DNA of 64,000 bases from CAXBDP01 sp041689935 (GTDB lineage Bacteria > Bacteroidota > Bacteroidia > Cytophagales > Cyclobacteriaceae), in the NCBI GenBank assembly GCA_041689935.1, contig JBDNFI010000017.1:7778-71777 (forward strand), read 5' to 3'. A program made the translations under genes and the position numbers. Positions 26,801 through 36,525 of the stretch are shown here, one piece after another; the first letter of the stretch is position 1; each line of letters begins with the position of its first letter. The notes beneath the pieces were generated by a model. The model made no database searches and was not told where the DNA came from. It saw only the letters and a program-made list of their open reading frames with translations.

Positions 26801-29800
26801 GTTGATTTTGACCGCACCAATATAGAATATCTGGAATTTTGGATGATGGATCCATTTATCAATGGTGAAAGAGGGAAGGTAATTGCCGGGTATGATAGAG
26901 ATAATAATCCAAATACTGTTGATCAAAATAACCGTACTGGTGGCCAATTGTATTTCAACCTGGGCAATATTTCTGAAGACGTGATAAAAGATGGTAGGCA
27001 TGGATTTGAAAATGGCTTGTCACCAGATTACTCCGATAGAGGTGTAATTACCAATGAATGGGGCCGCGTAACTGATCAGTTATTTTTAACACCTGCTTTT
27101 GATAATGACCCTGCTGCAAGGGCAAATCAAGATGTGGGCTTAGATGGTCTCAAATCTGAAGATGAAATTGAGTTTTTCCGAAATGTTTTTATCAATAGGC
27201 TGAATATTAGTGGTGATGCATTACAAGATATACTAGATGATCCATCTGCCGATAACTTCAGGTATTACCTTGGAGAAGAATTAGATGCTGAGGATATCAA
27301 AATAATTGAACGGTACAAACGATTCAATGGAATGGAAGGGAACAGTCCTGCCGTTACAGAAAGCAATCAGCCATTTACACCATCTGGAACCAATCTACCG
27401 GATAATGAAGATCTGAATGGGGATAACTCTATCAGCGATGCAGAAGATTACTACGAATATAAGATTGACCTGAAGCCGGGACAATTACAAGTAGGCAGCA
27501 ACTATGTGGTCGATCAGGTCACAAGCGAAATCAATGGAGATCAAGTAAGCTGGTATTTATTTAGAATTCCAGTACGAACCCCAGACAGAGTACAAGGAAA
27601 TATCCAAGGTTTCAAAAGCATTCGTTTTATGCGAACCTATCTTACAGGTTGGGATCAGCCTGTAGTTTTGAGAATGGCCAAAATGCAATTGGTTGGTAGC
27701 CAATACCGAATTTTCCTAGGCAACTTATTTGATAGAGGCCTATTCGAAATTCCTGAAAATGCCAATACCGAATTTACATTACGAGCCGTCAATATTGAAG
27801 AAAATAGTGAAGGTGGGCCAAACAGAAGTCCGTATGTCCTCCCGCCCGGTTTTCAACGGGATAGAGATAATACTTCCATTATTGAAAGGAGATTGAATGA
27901 GCAGTCACTTGAGCTTTGCGTCGAAGATCTACAGAATAAAGACGCACGTGCGGTCTATAAGAATATTACCCAAAATATGATTCAGTATGGTCGAATAAAG
28001 ATGTTTCTACATGCTGAAAGTCACGATACCAGAGACGGTGAGGTAACAGCATTCATCCGACTTGGAACAGATTTCGACCAAAACTATTATGAAATTGAGC
28101 TTCCACTGAATATGTCTCCCCTTGGAGCAAGGAGCCCAAGAGATGTTTGGCCTGAAGCAAATGAAATAGATTTTCCGCTAGATATGCTCTCTACCATCAA
28201 GAGCAACAGAAATCGAAATAATGTAGATTTAGTATTGCCGTATACTGAGCAATTCGAGAAATATAAAGTGACTATTTCCGGCAGGCCCGATTTGAGTGAT
28301 GTCCAAACCTTGATGATTGGCATCAGAAATCCAGATACACCGGACGGCAGGCCAAAGTCAGTGTGCATTTGGGCGAATGAATTACGAGTAACTGATTTTG
28401 ATGAAACGGCAGGTCTGGCAGCCAATGCTAGAGTGAATTTACAGCTTGCGGATGTTGGTAATGTGTCGGCTTCCATCAGCCACTCTTCTTTTGGATTTGG
28501 AGGAGTACAAGATAGAATAAACGATAGGGCACTAGAGGGAAACACTCAATATGACATATCTGCTAGCTTGGATTTAGACCGTTTTCTGCCTGGCAATACG
28601 GGTATTAGAATTCCCGTTTTCATGAGTTTTGAAGAAGGATTCAATAATCCGTTTTATGATCCATTAGATCCGGACGTTCCTCTAAGCGTATCGCTAAACT
28701 CCCTCCCACCGAATCAAAACAGAGCTACCTATAAACGGCAAATACAAGATAGATTTAAACGTAGAAGTATCAATTTCACCAATGTGGGCAAAGTGAAAAC
28801 AAAAGAAGATGCCATTTCAAGATTTTATGATGTCGAAAATCTAACTTTTGCTTTTAACTATTCGGATCAATTATTCACCAGTCCAAACACAGAAGCGCGC
28901 CAAATGGTGACTTGGGGTGGCTCAGCTCTATATAATTATACGTTTCCTGAAAAAAGTATTGAGCCTTTCAAAAACATTAATCCAGATTCTCCATGGTTGG
29001 CTATTTTACGAGATTTCAACTTCAATCCCACACCTACTTCTATAACTGTGAGAGGTGCTTTAGTACGGAATTTTATGCGCACTCAATTTCGAAACTCAAA
29101 TTTAGAAATTGAAAATGTGGATGCGAATTTTGAAAAACAATTCTTGTTTAATCGAAATTATGATGTGCAGTGGAATTTAAGTAAAAGCTTACAATTAGAC
29201 TATACAGCCCTCTCAAGTGCCATCATAGACGAGCCGGTAGGGCTCATCGATACGCAGGCAAAAAAGGACTCGATTTGGGATAATCTTATGAGTTTCGGCA
29301 GAGTAGCTAACTTTATACAACAGGTTAATCTCACTTATCAATTACCATTAGAAAAAATACCAGCAATGGATTGGATATCTGCCACAGCGAGGTATTCGGT
29401 AGGCTACAATTGGACTGCTGGGTCTGTGCTACAAGCAGACACATTAGGAAATATCGCTAGCAATAAACAAGAACAAACGTTGAACGGAAAGTTTGATTTA
29501 GTGAAGCTTTACAATAAAAATGCTAAGTTACGATCCATAAACTCCCCCGCTCCAAAACGCGGATTACCAACCCGCGGAGGTAGTGGTGCGGAGGAGGAAG
29601 AAGATGCGGGAGGTGGCAGTTCGAGCAATGCACTCCTCCGAGCGCTGATGTCGTTGCGAACCATTACCATGAATATAAGCCTCAATCAAGGCACAGTATT
29701 ACCAGGCTTTCTCCCAAAACCTTCCTACTTTGGCTTAGACAGAGCACTACAAGCACCGGGTTTTGGATTTGTAATGGGCAGCCAAGACTTGGGCATTTTA

Positions 29801-30976
29801 AACAAAGCAGTAGAAAATGGATGGCTTGGAGAAAGTAGCGCCCTTACCAACCCAGTTTCTCAATACCGAGAGGTAAATATGAATTTCACTGCCGACTTAG
29901 AGCCAGCTCGGGATTTTAGAATTACGCTTACCGCATCCAAAAGGTACAATGATAATTACCGTGAAATCTTCAGGAGTGATAACGAAGAGTTTCGCACATT
30001 TAGTCCCAATAGGTTTGGTAGCTATGGACTATCGATCATCTCCATTAGAACGGCCTTTTCAAGAAATGATGACGATAATGTGTCAGGAGTATTCAAAAAC
30101 TTTGAAGATTATAGAAATAATATTCTTAATCGACTAGAAGGCGAAGTGCCAGGCGGGAAGTTAGGCCAAAACTCACAAGATGTTTTAATTCCAGCATTTT
30201 TAGCGGCAGTTAGAGGGCAATCACCTGATAATGTAAAGCTCAATCCTTTCCCTACCATTCCGCTTCCCAATTGGAGTTTGGATTTCCGCGGCTTGACTAG
30301 AATACCTTCCCTCGCTGAAAAATTCTCCTCTATAAACATTACGCATCGATATGAGTCAAGATATGAGGTAGGCAATTTCAATAGTTCATTGATTTATCAA
30401 GAAGAACTTAGGTTGAATAATCGGCTTTCAAATTCTGCACTGCCTAGTCGTACTAACGAAGAGAATTTCCTCATTCCTTTATATGTAATGAATCAGGTTG
30501 TGATTTCCGAAAGATTTTCACCGTTGATAGGAATTGATATCAGGACGAAATCACAATTCAATATTAATGTAGAATATAGGCAAGAAAGAAACATGGCATT
30601 GAGCCTCTCAAATACCCAAATCACCGAAATCAATCGCAAAGACTTTGTATTTGATGTCGGCTACACAAAAGCAGGAGTGAGATTGCCCTTTGGCATTGGT
30701 GGTGAAACTGGAACCTTAGATAATGACTTGACTTTTAATATGAGTGCGTCGATTGGTGATACAAGAACGTTCCAAAGGAAAATTGATAACATAAGTACGA
30801 TCACCAACGGCAATCTAAATTTTCAAATAAGACCAAACATTGGATATGTGGTTAATCAAAAACTCAATCTTCAATTATATTTTGATAGAATTGTAAATGA
30901 ACCTAGAATTTCTAATTCTTTCAAACGAGCCACAACCTCTTTTGGCGTAAATGTTCGATTTGATTTGTCCCAGTAA
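23858..30976 (+). CDS. sprA: Type IX secretion outer-membrane translocon SprA (Sov)
   Basis: The giant 36-stranded barrel through which type IX substrates cross the outer membrane. At 2372 residues it has the usual size and matches SprA along its length, with repeated blocks such as GSIGEKLVVTGNFDN, VNGESASYIDDFE and ARLAWYTIDNIFY. A signal peptide (YILFFALASIFAP) follows a TTG start at 23858; no ATG is available there. The end (SFGVNVRFDLSQ) is barrel-like. The gene order maeB-ruvA-sprA-gcvH resembles what I recall from other Bacteroidota. Five octamers lie inside it, coding for LPL, GGRW, GGRF, LPPG and AGGG in different frames. Confidence 0.95.
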   Translation: MLSVTQYILFFALASIFAPEKKLENAVDHFVDDWKPQVVVSVDTLPLIPAPRWNSTFQLQQPLLRTRKVSPFILSDSSAFQLQVQIDTTLDYRFTQQQNGLSLRPPSIVSFDEYRKIQADRQRQDYWRKRSAEIDGQSATSGRGLLPYIPPSPFFDRVFGGSNVDIVPTGFVNLDFGGRWQRIDNPSIPIRQQRNGGFEFGQNVSMNIRGSIGEKLVVTGNFDNSNVFDFQNDLKVEYTGFEEDIIKKIEIGNVSLPINNSLMGGAQNLFGVKTQLQFGKLFFTGAASTLRGSSESLEVLGGGQGAPISIRASNYDENRHFFLGHFFEKNYGLDGWLRSIPQIVSGVNVTRLEVYVINRQVNTENIRNIIGFTDLGEGENIFRPENPNIGSGQGNVPNSNNANNLFSVLRSDSRIRQADLAGQILESEYGFEKGLDFQNINGARRLSPEEYDFNTQLGFVSLVRRLQNDEMLAVSFEYTYNGQVFKVGELSEDYQNRDDDQVILLKLLRPSGINTTLPTWKLMMKNIYNLNVSQVQRENFNLRIIYRDDNTGLDNPSLHEGANTKDVQLIELLGLDRLNPNNDPGRDGNFDFVEGITINSQRGYIIFPTTEPFGETLRNKFDPTETGLVRKFVFDTLYTTTKADAELFITQNKFFLEGSYQAGSASEIQLPGLNIAEGSVRVMAGSTPLTEGVDYTVDYFQGRVTILNEGILQSGKPLRVTYEKSDVINFQSKTLFGGRFDYRVNDNINIGASVLRVFERPLITRISAGNETIGNTQWGMDVNIREESNFVTKIIDAFPTISTREKSMIDFSAEFAQLLPGTSNRVNGESASYIDDFESVITPFNIGFNLQSWKLASTPKVAGDVFDLSDAFGSRLGFGYKRARLAWYTIDNIFYRSGGSAKPGNITEADLENHYVRAIRPQEIFKQQDRDQVNPNLPIFDFAFFPKERGMYNYNPNLDQNGSLTDPKSNWAGISRAIMTEVDFDRTNIEYLEFWMMDPFINGERGKVIAGYDRDNNPNTVDQNNRTGGQLYFNLGNISEDVIKDGRHGFENGLSPDYSDRGVITNEWGRVTDQLFLTPAFDNDPAARANQDVGLDGLKSEDEIEFFRNVFINRLNISGDALQDILDDPSADNFRYYLGEELDAEDIKIIERYKRFNGMEGNSPAVTESNQPFTPSGTNLPDNEDLNGDNSISDAEDYYEYKIDLKPGQLQVGSNYVVDQVTSEINGDQVSWYLFRIPVRTPDRVQGNIQGFKSIRFMRTYLTGWDQPVVLRMAKMQLVGSQYRIFLGNLFDRGLFEIPENANTEFTLRAVNIEENSEGGPNRSPYVLPPGFQRDRDNTSIIERRLNEQSLELCVEDLQNKDARAVYKNITQNMIQYGRIKMFLHAESHDTRDGEVTAFIRLGTDFDQNYYEIELPLNMSPLGARSPRDVWPEANEIDFPLDMLSTIKSNRNRNNVDLVLPYTEQFEKYKVTISGRPDLSDVQTLMIGIRNPDTPDGRPKSVCIWANELRVTDFDETAGLAANARVNLQLADVGNVSASISHSSFGFGGVQDRINDRALEGNTQYDISASLDLDRFLPGNTGIRIPVFMSFEEGFNNPFYDPLDPDVPLSVSLNSLPPNQNRATYKRQIQDRFKRRSINFTNVGKVKTKEDAISRFYDVENLTFAFNYSDQLFTSPNTEARQMVTWGGSALYNYTFPEKSIEPFKNINPDSPWLAILRDFNFNPTPTSITVRGALVRNFMRTQFRNSNLEIENVDANFEKQFLFNRNYDVQWNLSKSLQLDYTALSSAIIDEPVGLIDTQAKKDSIWDNLMSFGRVANFIQQVNLTYQLPLEKIPAMDWISATARYSVGYNWTAGSVLQADTLGNIASNKQEQTLNGKFDLVKLYNKNAKLRSINSPAPKRGLPTRGGSGAEEEEDAGGGSSSNALLRALMSLRTITMNISLNQGTVLPGFLPKPSYFGLDRALQAPGFGFVMGSQDLGILNKAVENGWLGESSALTNPVSQYREVNMNFTADLEPARDFRITLTASKRYNDNYREIFRSDNEEFRTFSPNRFGSYGLSIISIRTAFSRNDDDNVSGVFKNFEDYRNNILNRLEGEVPGGKLGQNSQDVLIPAFLAAVRGQSPDNVKLNPFPTIPLPNWSLDFRGLTRIPSLAEKFSSINITHRYESRYEVGNFNSSLIYQEELRLNNRLSNSALPSRTNEENFLIPLYVMNQVVISERFSPLIGIDIRTKSQFNINVEYRQERNMALSLSNTQITEINRKDFVFDVGYTKAGVRLPFGIGGETGTLDNDLTFNMSASIGDTRTFQRKIDNISTITNGNLNFQIRPNIGYVVNQKLNLQLYFDRIVNEPRISNSFKRATTSFGVNVRFDLSQ

Positions 30977-31028
30977 TTCAAAAAACAAAATTTTCATTAT
31001 ACCTTTAAGGATCTAAAAATTATAATTC

Positions 31029-31409
31029 ATGAATTTTCCAGAAGAACTAAAATACACCGAAGACCATGAGTGGGTTCGCATAGATGGGGACATTGCTACA
31101 ATAGGTGTTACAGAATTTGCCCAAAGTGAACTCGGCGACATCGTATATGTAGAAGTTGAGACGGTAGGTGAAGAAATCAATGCAGGAGATGTTTTTGGCA
31201 CGGTAGAAGCTGTAAAAACTGTATCAGACTTATTTATGCCAATAGATGGCACAGTTTTAGAGTTTAATCAAGCGTTAGAAAATGCTCCTGAACTAGTGAA
31301 TGAAGATCCTTATGATAAAGGTTGGATGATCAAAATAAAAATGAGTAATCCAGCAGATTTTGAAAGACTACTTTCATCCGAATCGTATAGAGAAGTCACA
31401 GGCGTGTAA
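31029..31409 (+). CDS. gcvH: Glycine cleavage system H protein
   Basis: The lipoyl carrier that shuttles the aminomethyl group between the P, T and L proteins of glycine cleavage. The 126 residues have the family layout: YTEDHEWVRIDGDIATIGVT in outline, then the lipoylated Lys63 in VEAVKTVSDL, then PELVNEDPYDKGWM. gcvP and gcvT are not here. The enzyme makes metabolic sense beside a genome that also makes glycine from threonine (kbl/tdh), but the two are far apart and no link is implied. Confidence 0.96.
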   Translation: MNFPEELKYTEDHEWVRIDGDIATIGVTEFAQSELGDIVYVEVETVGEEINAGDVFGTVEAVKTVSDLFMPIDGTVLEFNQALENAPELVNEDPYDKGWMIKIKMSNPADFERLLSSESYREVTGV

Positions 31410-31557
31410 AAATTATCTCGAATAACTACCTTTTAAGGAATTAATAAATTAACTTAGGCGTTAGTTAGTGGAGCGACAGGTAAAACGCATCGAAACACCA
31501 GAAATTTTACCTTTCAAATAATTTACTAATTGCTACTTTTCATTAGTAGAATTAGGC

Positions 31558-31588
31558 TTTGGATAAGAAATTTAATTTTTTATCTTTG
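31558..31588 (+). promoter_or_regulatory. Bacteroidota-type promoter of the TonB gene
   Basis: TTTG at 31558-31561, a 19-base spacer and TATCTTTG at 31581-31588 match the TTTG-N19-TAnnTTTG consensus fully. A start near 31595 leaves a leader of about 35 bases before the ATG at 31629. Upstream, AGGTAAAA (31478-31485) and TTTTACCT (31505-31512) form an inverted repeat of unknown meaning. Confidence 0.65.
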
Positions 31589-31628
31589 AACACGGTGAGT
31601 TAGAAAATTCAAAACAAAAGGAATAGCT

Positions 31629-32309
31629 ATGGAAAGTAAAAAACATCCCAAAGCAGACCTAAACAAAAAAGCTGGTTTATTTTTCAATATTGGTCTTGCT
31701 TTCAGCATACTAATAGTGACAGTCGCCTTCGAGTGGAAAAGCTTCGATGATGGTGCCATGCTAGATTTAGGTACGGTTGATATGAATATGGATGAGATGC
31801 TAGACATCCCCCCCACAGAACAACCACCTCCGCCACCTCCGGTTATACAACAACCAGAGATCATAGAGGTGCCAGATGAAGAGGAAATCGAACAAGAAAT
31901 TGAGATTAACCTTGACATTGAATTTACCGAGGAAAGGGTAATTGAGCAGCAGGTATTTCAGGTTGCGGAACCAGAAGAAAAAATCGATGAAATTTTTGAT
32001 ACATTCGCCCTTGAAGTTCAGCCAGAGCCAGAAGGTGGCTTCGCTGCATTCAACAAATACGTGAGTGACAATATGAAATATCCAGCATCTGCAAGGAGAA
32101 TGGGCATCGAAGGAAAAGTATTCCTAGTGTTCATTATTGATACAGATGGATCTATCAGCAATGTAGAGGTGGTCAAAGGCATCAGTGTTGAATGCGATGC
32201 TGAGGCAGTAAGAGTTGTAAGTGGTGCTCCAAAATGGAAGCCAGGTAAGCAACGCGGTCGTGCTGTGAAAGTAAGGATGAGATTGCCGATTACATTCCAA
32301 TTAGGATAA
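31629..32309 (+). CDS. Energy transducer TonB
   Basis: Transmits the proton-motive force from ExbBD to TonB-dependent outer membrane receptors. A membrane anchor (LFFNIGLAFSILIVTVAF, residues 17-36) is followed by a proline-rich span (PPTEQPPPPPPVIQQP) and a long Glu-rich linker. The C-terminal TonB domain runs from about 135 (FNKYVSDNMKYPASARRMG, GKVFLVFIIDTDGSISNVEV, WKPGKQRGRAVKVRMRLPI). 226 residues is usual for Bacteroidota. It has its own promoter and its own terminator, so it is probably a single-gene unit. Confidence 0.93.
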   Translation: MESKKHPKADLNKKAGLFFNIGLAFSILIVTVAFEWKSFDDGAMLDLGTVDMNMDEMLDIPPTEQPPPPPPVIQQPEIIEVPDEEEIEQEIEINLDIEFTEERVIEQQVFQVAEPEEKIDEIFDTFALEVQPEPEGGFAAFNKYVSDNMKYPASARRMGIEGKVFLVFIIDTDGSISNVEVVKGISVECDAEAVRVVSGAPKWKPGKQRGRAVKVRMRLPITFQLG

Positions 32310-32331
32310 TAATCAAGACGTTAGATTTAAT

Positions 32332-32366
32332 AAAAAAAGGCCATCTGAATCAGATGGCCTTTTTTT
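32332..32366. terminator. Bidirectional hairpin terminator
   Basis: A perfect 16-bp stem (32332-32347 with 32351-32366) with a three-base loop, A-rich on the left and T-rich on the right, core GGCCATCTG. It separates the convergent TonB and yicC genes. Confidence 0.9.
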
Positions 32367-32391
32367 GGGTCTTCGGGTTAAGAATACCTAT

Positions 32392-33273
32392 CTAAAGAAT
32401 ATTAGATAATTGTTCCTTTATTTGCTCAAGTTCATCCTTCATATTCACTACATGGCGTTGAATTTGGGAATCATAAGACTTGGAACCTATGGTATTGATT
32501 TCTCTGCCTATTTCTTGAGATATGAAGTTCAACTTCTTTCCCTGCGAATCGGAGTCACCCATTGCTTCCAAAAAGTGGTCTAAATGATTGCTTAGCCTTA
32601 CTTTTTCTTCATTGATATCTAGCTTATCCATATAATACAGAAGTTCCTGCTCAAACCTATTTTCATCCAGTTTCTCAGCCATTTCCCAATCTTTAAAAGC
32701 ATTTCTTAGACGTGTCTTGATGTCCACCACCCGCTCTGGGTCCCGCTCAATTACACCATGTAAACTCTTACGGATATTATCGACATTTCTTTTGAAGGAA
32801 TCACCTAGTGCTGCTCCTTCTTTCATCCGAAACTCGTCGCAATTATTCAACGCTTCTTCAATTGCTTGTAGCACCTTTTCCCAAACACCAGCAGGCACCA
32901 TATTATCATCATTTTTATAAATGATTACTTCTGGCATTTGAATGGCCATTCTGAAAATATCTTGACCATTGTTCCCTACCTTTTCAGAAAGTGCAGATAA
33001 TTTTGAATGATAAGCCAAAAACAACTCTTCATTTACAGTCACTTTCTCTACAGCGGCATTCGTATCCTCATAATCGACAACCAATGAAACTTTTCCTCTG
33101 ACCAGCACTTGGCTCACCCGATTTCTAACATCTAACTCCTTATCAGAAAAAACACGAGGCAACTTTAGGGATAAGTCTAAGTACTTTGAATTCAGTGATC
33201 TGATTTCAATATTGATTGAAATTCCATCACTTCCAGCGGAGGCTTTTCCATAGCCAGTCATTGATTTTATCAT
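32392..33273 (-). CDS. YicC family endoribonuclease
   Basis: The 293-residue YicC family protein, now regarded as an endoribonuclease. Seen: the conserved N-terminus IKSMTGYGKA, EIRSLNSKYLDLSLKLP, RGKVSLVVDYE, and the C-terminal block KLNFISQEIGREINTIGSKS that carries the conserved Glu and Asn residues. It lies 33 bases downstream of the 1072-residue protein on the same strand and is probably the last gene of that unit. Confidence 0.92.
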   Translation of the reverse strand: MIKSMTGYGKASAGSDGISINIEIRSLNSKYLDLSLKLPRVFSDKELDVRNRVSQVLVRGKVSLVVDYEDTNAAVEKVTVNEELFLAYHSKLSALSEKVGNNGQDIFRMAIQMPEVIIYKNDDNMVPAGVWEKVLQAIEEALNNCDEFRMKEGAALGDSFKRNVDNIRKSLHGVIERDPERVVDIKTRLRNAFKDWEMAEKLDENRFEQELLYYMDKLDINEEKVRLSNHLDHFLEAMGDSDSQGKKLNFISQEIGREINTIGSKSYDSQIQRHVVNMKDELEQIKEQLSNIL

Positions 33274-33306
33274 AATTAGGAAGGTTTATTGCTTGGTTGG
33301 TATCTA

Positions 33307-36300
33307 TTAAAAATCTAAGCCAAGGGAAACGAACAATCTTGGCTTTGGAGTGCTGTATTGCTCAATTGGGTAGGCCAAATCGAAACGAACAAAATAACCT
33401 AAAAGGACTGTTCTCGCACCCAATCCGTAGGATTGTAGCCAAGGGCTATTAAAATTATTGACCACTGCTTGGAAAGGACTACCCACCGGCCTAACGACTT
33501 CAATATTCTGGCTACTTTCGCCAGTGAATGGAGATTTGCCGCCACTCCACGCTGAGCCAACATCATAAAAACCAACTAATTGGAAATTGCGTAAGAAGTT
33601 AGAAGCTATTGGACCTTTAGACAAGTAAGAGAAAATGGGCATTCTTACCTCCGCATTAAACGAAAGAAAATCCGTTCCATTAAAAGAATTCAGATCGTAT
33701 CCTCGTATGGTTGTGGCAAATTCATGAAACAAAATATCGCTATTATCTCTCAAGGGTACATTCGCAAGAGGGTCAGAATTTCCATCTGGGTCTGTATCAT
33801 TAATGTTATTAAATATCCAATTATTGGTGCCTCCTAGCAAGAATTGCTTCGCACCATTACCCATAAAACGGCCATAATTAATTCGACCAGCAAAGATGAT
33901 ATCACGGTGAATTTCTTGGTAATGCCTAATATCTACTTTTAATTTTGAAAAGGATAGAGTCTCAGTATCGAACGACTCGAATTGAGAATAGGTAACTTTT
34001 GCCCTAGTGCCATGTAAAATATTAACACTTTGATAAATAGCATTATCAAAAATCAACTCAGCCTTAAAGCCATAATATTTATTGTTAGACTCGCTTACCG
34101 GGCTATTTGGCGGCAAAGATGGTGAAAGCAGTCGCGGATCCTGATCGAAAAAAAGTGTTTGTGAAATAAAAGGCCCCGCACCAATACTTAAGCTATTACT
34201 GATCGGATAAGAACCCATAAACTCGACCTGATCTAACACATATTTATGCTGAACTTCACTATCATCGCGACCTATACTCCGCCTGTCATACCTTAATCGA
34301 AAATCTGGACGATACTTTCTGAATACATATTCTGCAAATAACTCCCCTCCCCTTGAGAAGTCTAACGACGTATAGACTCCAGCATTGAAAGTGTGATTCT
34401 CTAATACATCGCTTAGGCGTACGTTAGCACTTGGGCCAAATCCTCTAAGTGGATCAACCACAAAATTGACTTGAAAATGATCTATGGCAAATTTAGATTC
34501 GAAATCTATTGGGCCTAAAATTCTAGACGCTACTTGATTTCTATTGCGCAGGCTACTAAGAATTGAACCACTGCCAGTAGGTCGTTCATTTTGTCTTGTT
34601 TCCTGTTTGTCGAAAATATAATTCTCAGTGTTGATGATGATCTCGCCGTCACGTCCCTCCAAATTCACAATCGGTGGAATCTCCAACGTATTGGTTTCTA
34701 TTCGAGTACTTTCTACAAACTCAGATCTTCTGTCCTGAATCAACCTTGCATGAAGAGCCTGCTGACGATAAGTTAGCGGAGAGAAAAAAGTCTGCTCAGG
34801 CTTAAAAATCTCGACAATGGCCACTCTATCACCATTAAGCAGTGCTAAATACGAATAAATGTTTTTCCTTCCATTTACATCAAAAGAAACTAAACTTGTA
34901 TTGTAGTTAGTAATTTGTGTAAATGTTTTGGTTTCAATATTCAGTTTATACAAATTGACAATGCCTCGCTGATCGCTCGCATATATAATCTCATTTGTAT
35001 TAAGAGGAATAGGATTTCTATCTACTGTAAGTGTGGATGTAATTCTAGTTAAAACTGTTTCAGTAGTATCCATACTATAGATGTACAAGCTAGAAAAGTC
35101 CGGAATGTCCTGCATTTTTCTAGTTGTGGTTTGCAAACTATCAGTTAATCGATTCGACGAAAAAACAATACTATTAGTGCCTGGAATAAACCTAGGGCTT
35201 CTATCATCAAAAATATCATTGGTAATTCGTCTTAGAAAATTGCGGGAGGGAGTAAATAAGTACAAATCGTTTTGGCCATTTACTGCCCCGGACAACACCA
35301 TTCGCAAGCCATCAGGTGCAAAGCTGAATTCTGATATATGCTCAAATTGAGGAAGTGCTATACTGCCTTCTGATTTACCCTTTACTGTTAAAAGGTTCAA
35401 GACTAAACCCGACTGGGCTCTCGCTATCACAGCAAGAATCTCATTACTTTGCCAAGCGATTGCCGGAATGGAAGAATCGAAGCTTTGCTCTAAAACATTG
35501 GAACCGCCTGTAAATACGGTAGTTGTTTTATCATCCGCTAAGTCGATTACGTGTACAGCATATTTGCCGCTATTGAAGGTGACATACCCAATTTTACTTC
35601 CTTCGGGATTTATTACAATTTCATTTCCAATAAAATTTCTCTTGTTTGGCTTTCCTACCACAGACTCCTTAACATGAGCGGCGTAAGAATTATTAACAAT
35701 GGCGGCTCCTCCAGAATAAAAAAGCTGCCAATCGCTGGTGAACTTTCTGAAATTTATACCTAACGTGTTTTGTATGCTATTTTCTTCATTTCTAATGATT
35801 CGCGTCAGATTGAGCACATTAGATAAATTCCTAACTCCATAGCGAGTCACTACATAATTCCATACAGACTGGCCAACAATAGCCGCTTCATCTCCTTCGA
35901 GTTTGCTCAGCTTTATGTTCTTTTCTCTCCCAACTAGGTCTCTCACGTAGTCATCCATTTCTAAGTCCCAGCCTTTTGCCAAATACAAGGCAACACCTTC
36001 GACAAACCATTCCGGTAAGGACTCCAAATAAGCTGACTCAAAAAAGTCAGTGGAAGATCCAGAAAAAAGCAATTCATAAATGAAAGCTCTTGCCGTTTGG
36101 TAGCTAAGCGCGTCCTTGAACGTTTCACTTTCACCCGTGTAGGCTATTTCTACATAACTGCTATTACTAATTAATTCTCCTGTAAGGTCAAACTCAGTTC
36201 CATTAATCCCAATATTACTCTGTTGCATGTCAGAGAAATTATTGTAGAGTAATATTCTTGTTTTACTGAGTGGCAGAGAGCCAAGCAATTCGGTGATTCT

Positions 36301-36525
36301 AGTAAACTCATCTTCGAGATATTCGATCGCTAGGCGGGCAGTTCTATCTCCTCCTTCGTAAAAGTGAACTTCAAAATTATCACTAGCATAAAATTTCCAA
36401 TCAAACTGCTGATTTTGAATTCTACTTTTACCAAATGCTTCTTGGTTAATTTGTGCTAATGTACCAAAATTTAGCACTAAAAGCAGTGCTAAGAACCCAA
36501 TCGAAAATATATTTTTAATTTGCAT
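33307..36525 (-). CDS. Large outer membrane protein: peptidase-like N-domain, TolB-like propeller, surface-antigen barrel
   Basis: A 1072-residue protein with three regions. After a signal peptide (FLALLLVLNFGTLAQ), residues 30-260 contain a peptidase-MA-like helical domain with LPEWFVEGVALYLAKG, which looks like a gluzincin segment in which HExxH is not retained. Residues 300-620 contain beta-propeller blades of TolB/DPP type (FSFAPDGLRMVLSGAVNGQNDLYL, SPRFIPGTNSIVFSSNR). From about 690 an Omp85/surface-antigen-like barrel ends in RLFVSLGLDF. Annotated homologues are usually called TolB-like; function is unknown. It starts inside the end of the FAD oxidoreductase gene (11-base overlap). Confidence 0.7.
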   Translation of the reverse strand: MQIKNIFSIGFLALLLVLNFGTLAQINQEAFGKSRIQNQQFDWKFYASDNFEVHFYEGGDRTARLAIEYLEDEFTRITELLGSLPLSKTRILLYNNFSDMQQSNIGINGTEFDLTGELISNSSYVEIAYTGESETFKDALSYQTARAFIYELLFSGSSTDFFESAYLESLPEWFVEGVALYLAKGWDLEMDDYVRDLVGREKNIKLSKLEGDEAAIVGQSVWNYVVTRYGVRNLSNVLNLTRIIRNEENSIQNTLGINFRKFTSDWQLFYSGGAAIVNNSYAAHVKESVVGKPNKRNFIGNEIVINPEGSKIGYVTFNSGKYAVHVIDLADDKTTTVFTGGSNVLEQSFDSSIPAIAWQSNEILAVIARAQSGLVLNLLTVKGKSEGSIALPQFEHISEFSFAPDGLRMVLSGAVNGQNDLYLFTPSRNFLRRITNDIFDDRSPRFIPGTNSIVFSSNRLTDSLQTTTRKMQDIPDFSSLYIYSMDTTETVLTRITSTLTVDRNPIPLNTNEIIYASDQRGIVNLYKLNIETKTFTQITNYNTSLVSFDVNGRKNIYSYLALLNGDRVAIVEIFKPEQTFFSPLTYRQQALHARLIQDRRSEFVESTRIETNTLEIPPIVNLEGRDGEIIINTENYIFDKQETRQNERPTGSGSILSSLRNRNQVASRILGPIDFESKFAIDHFQVNFVVDPLRGFGPSANVRLSDVLENHTFNAGVYTSLDFSRGGELFAEYVFRKYRPDFRLRYDRRSIGRDDSEVQHKYVLDQVEFMGSYPISNSLSIGAGPFISQTLFFDQDPRLLSPSLPPNSPVSESNNKYYGFKAELIFDNAIYQSVNILHGTRAKVTYSQFESFDTETLSFSKLKVDIRHYQEIHRDIIFAGRINYGRFMGNGAKQFLLGGTNNWIFNNINDTDPDGNSDPLANVPLRDNSDILFHEFATTIRGYDLNSFNGTDFLSFNAEVRMPIFSYLSKGPIASNFLRNFQLVGFYDVGSAWSGGKSPFTGESSQNIEVVRPVGSPFQAVVNNFNSPWLQSYGLGARTVLLGYFVRFDLAYPIEQYSTPKPRLFVSLGLDF

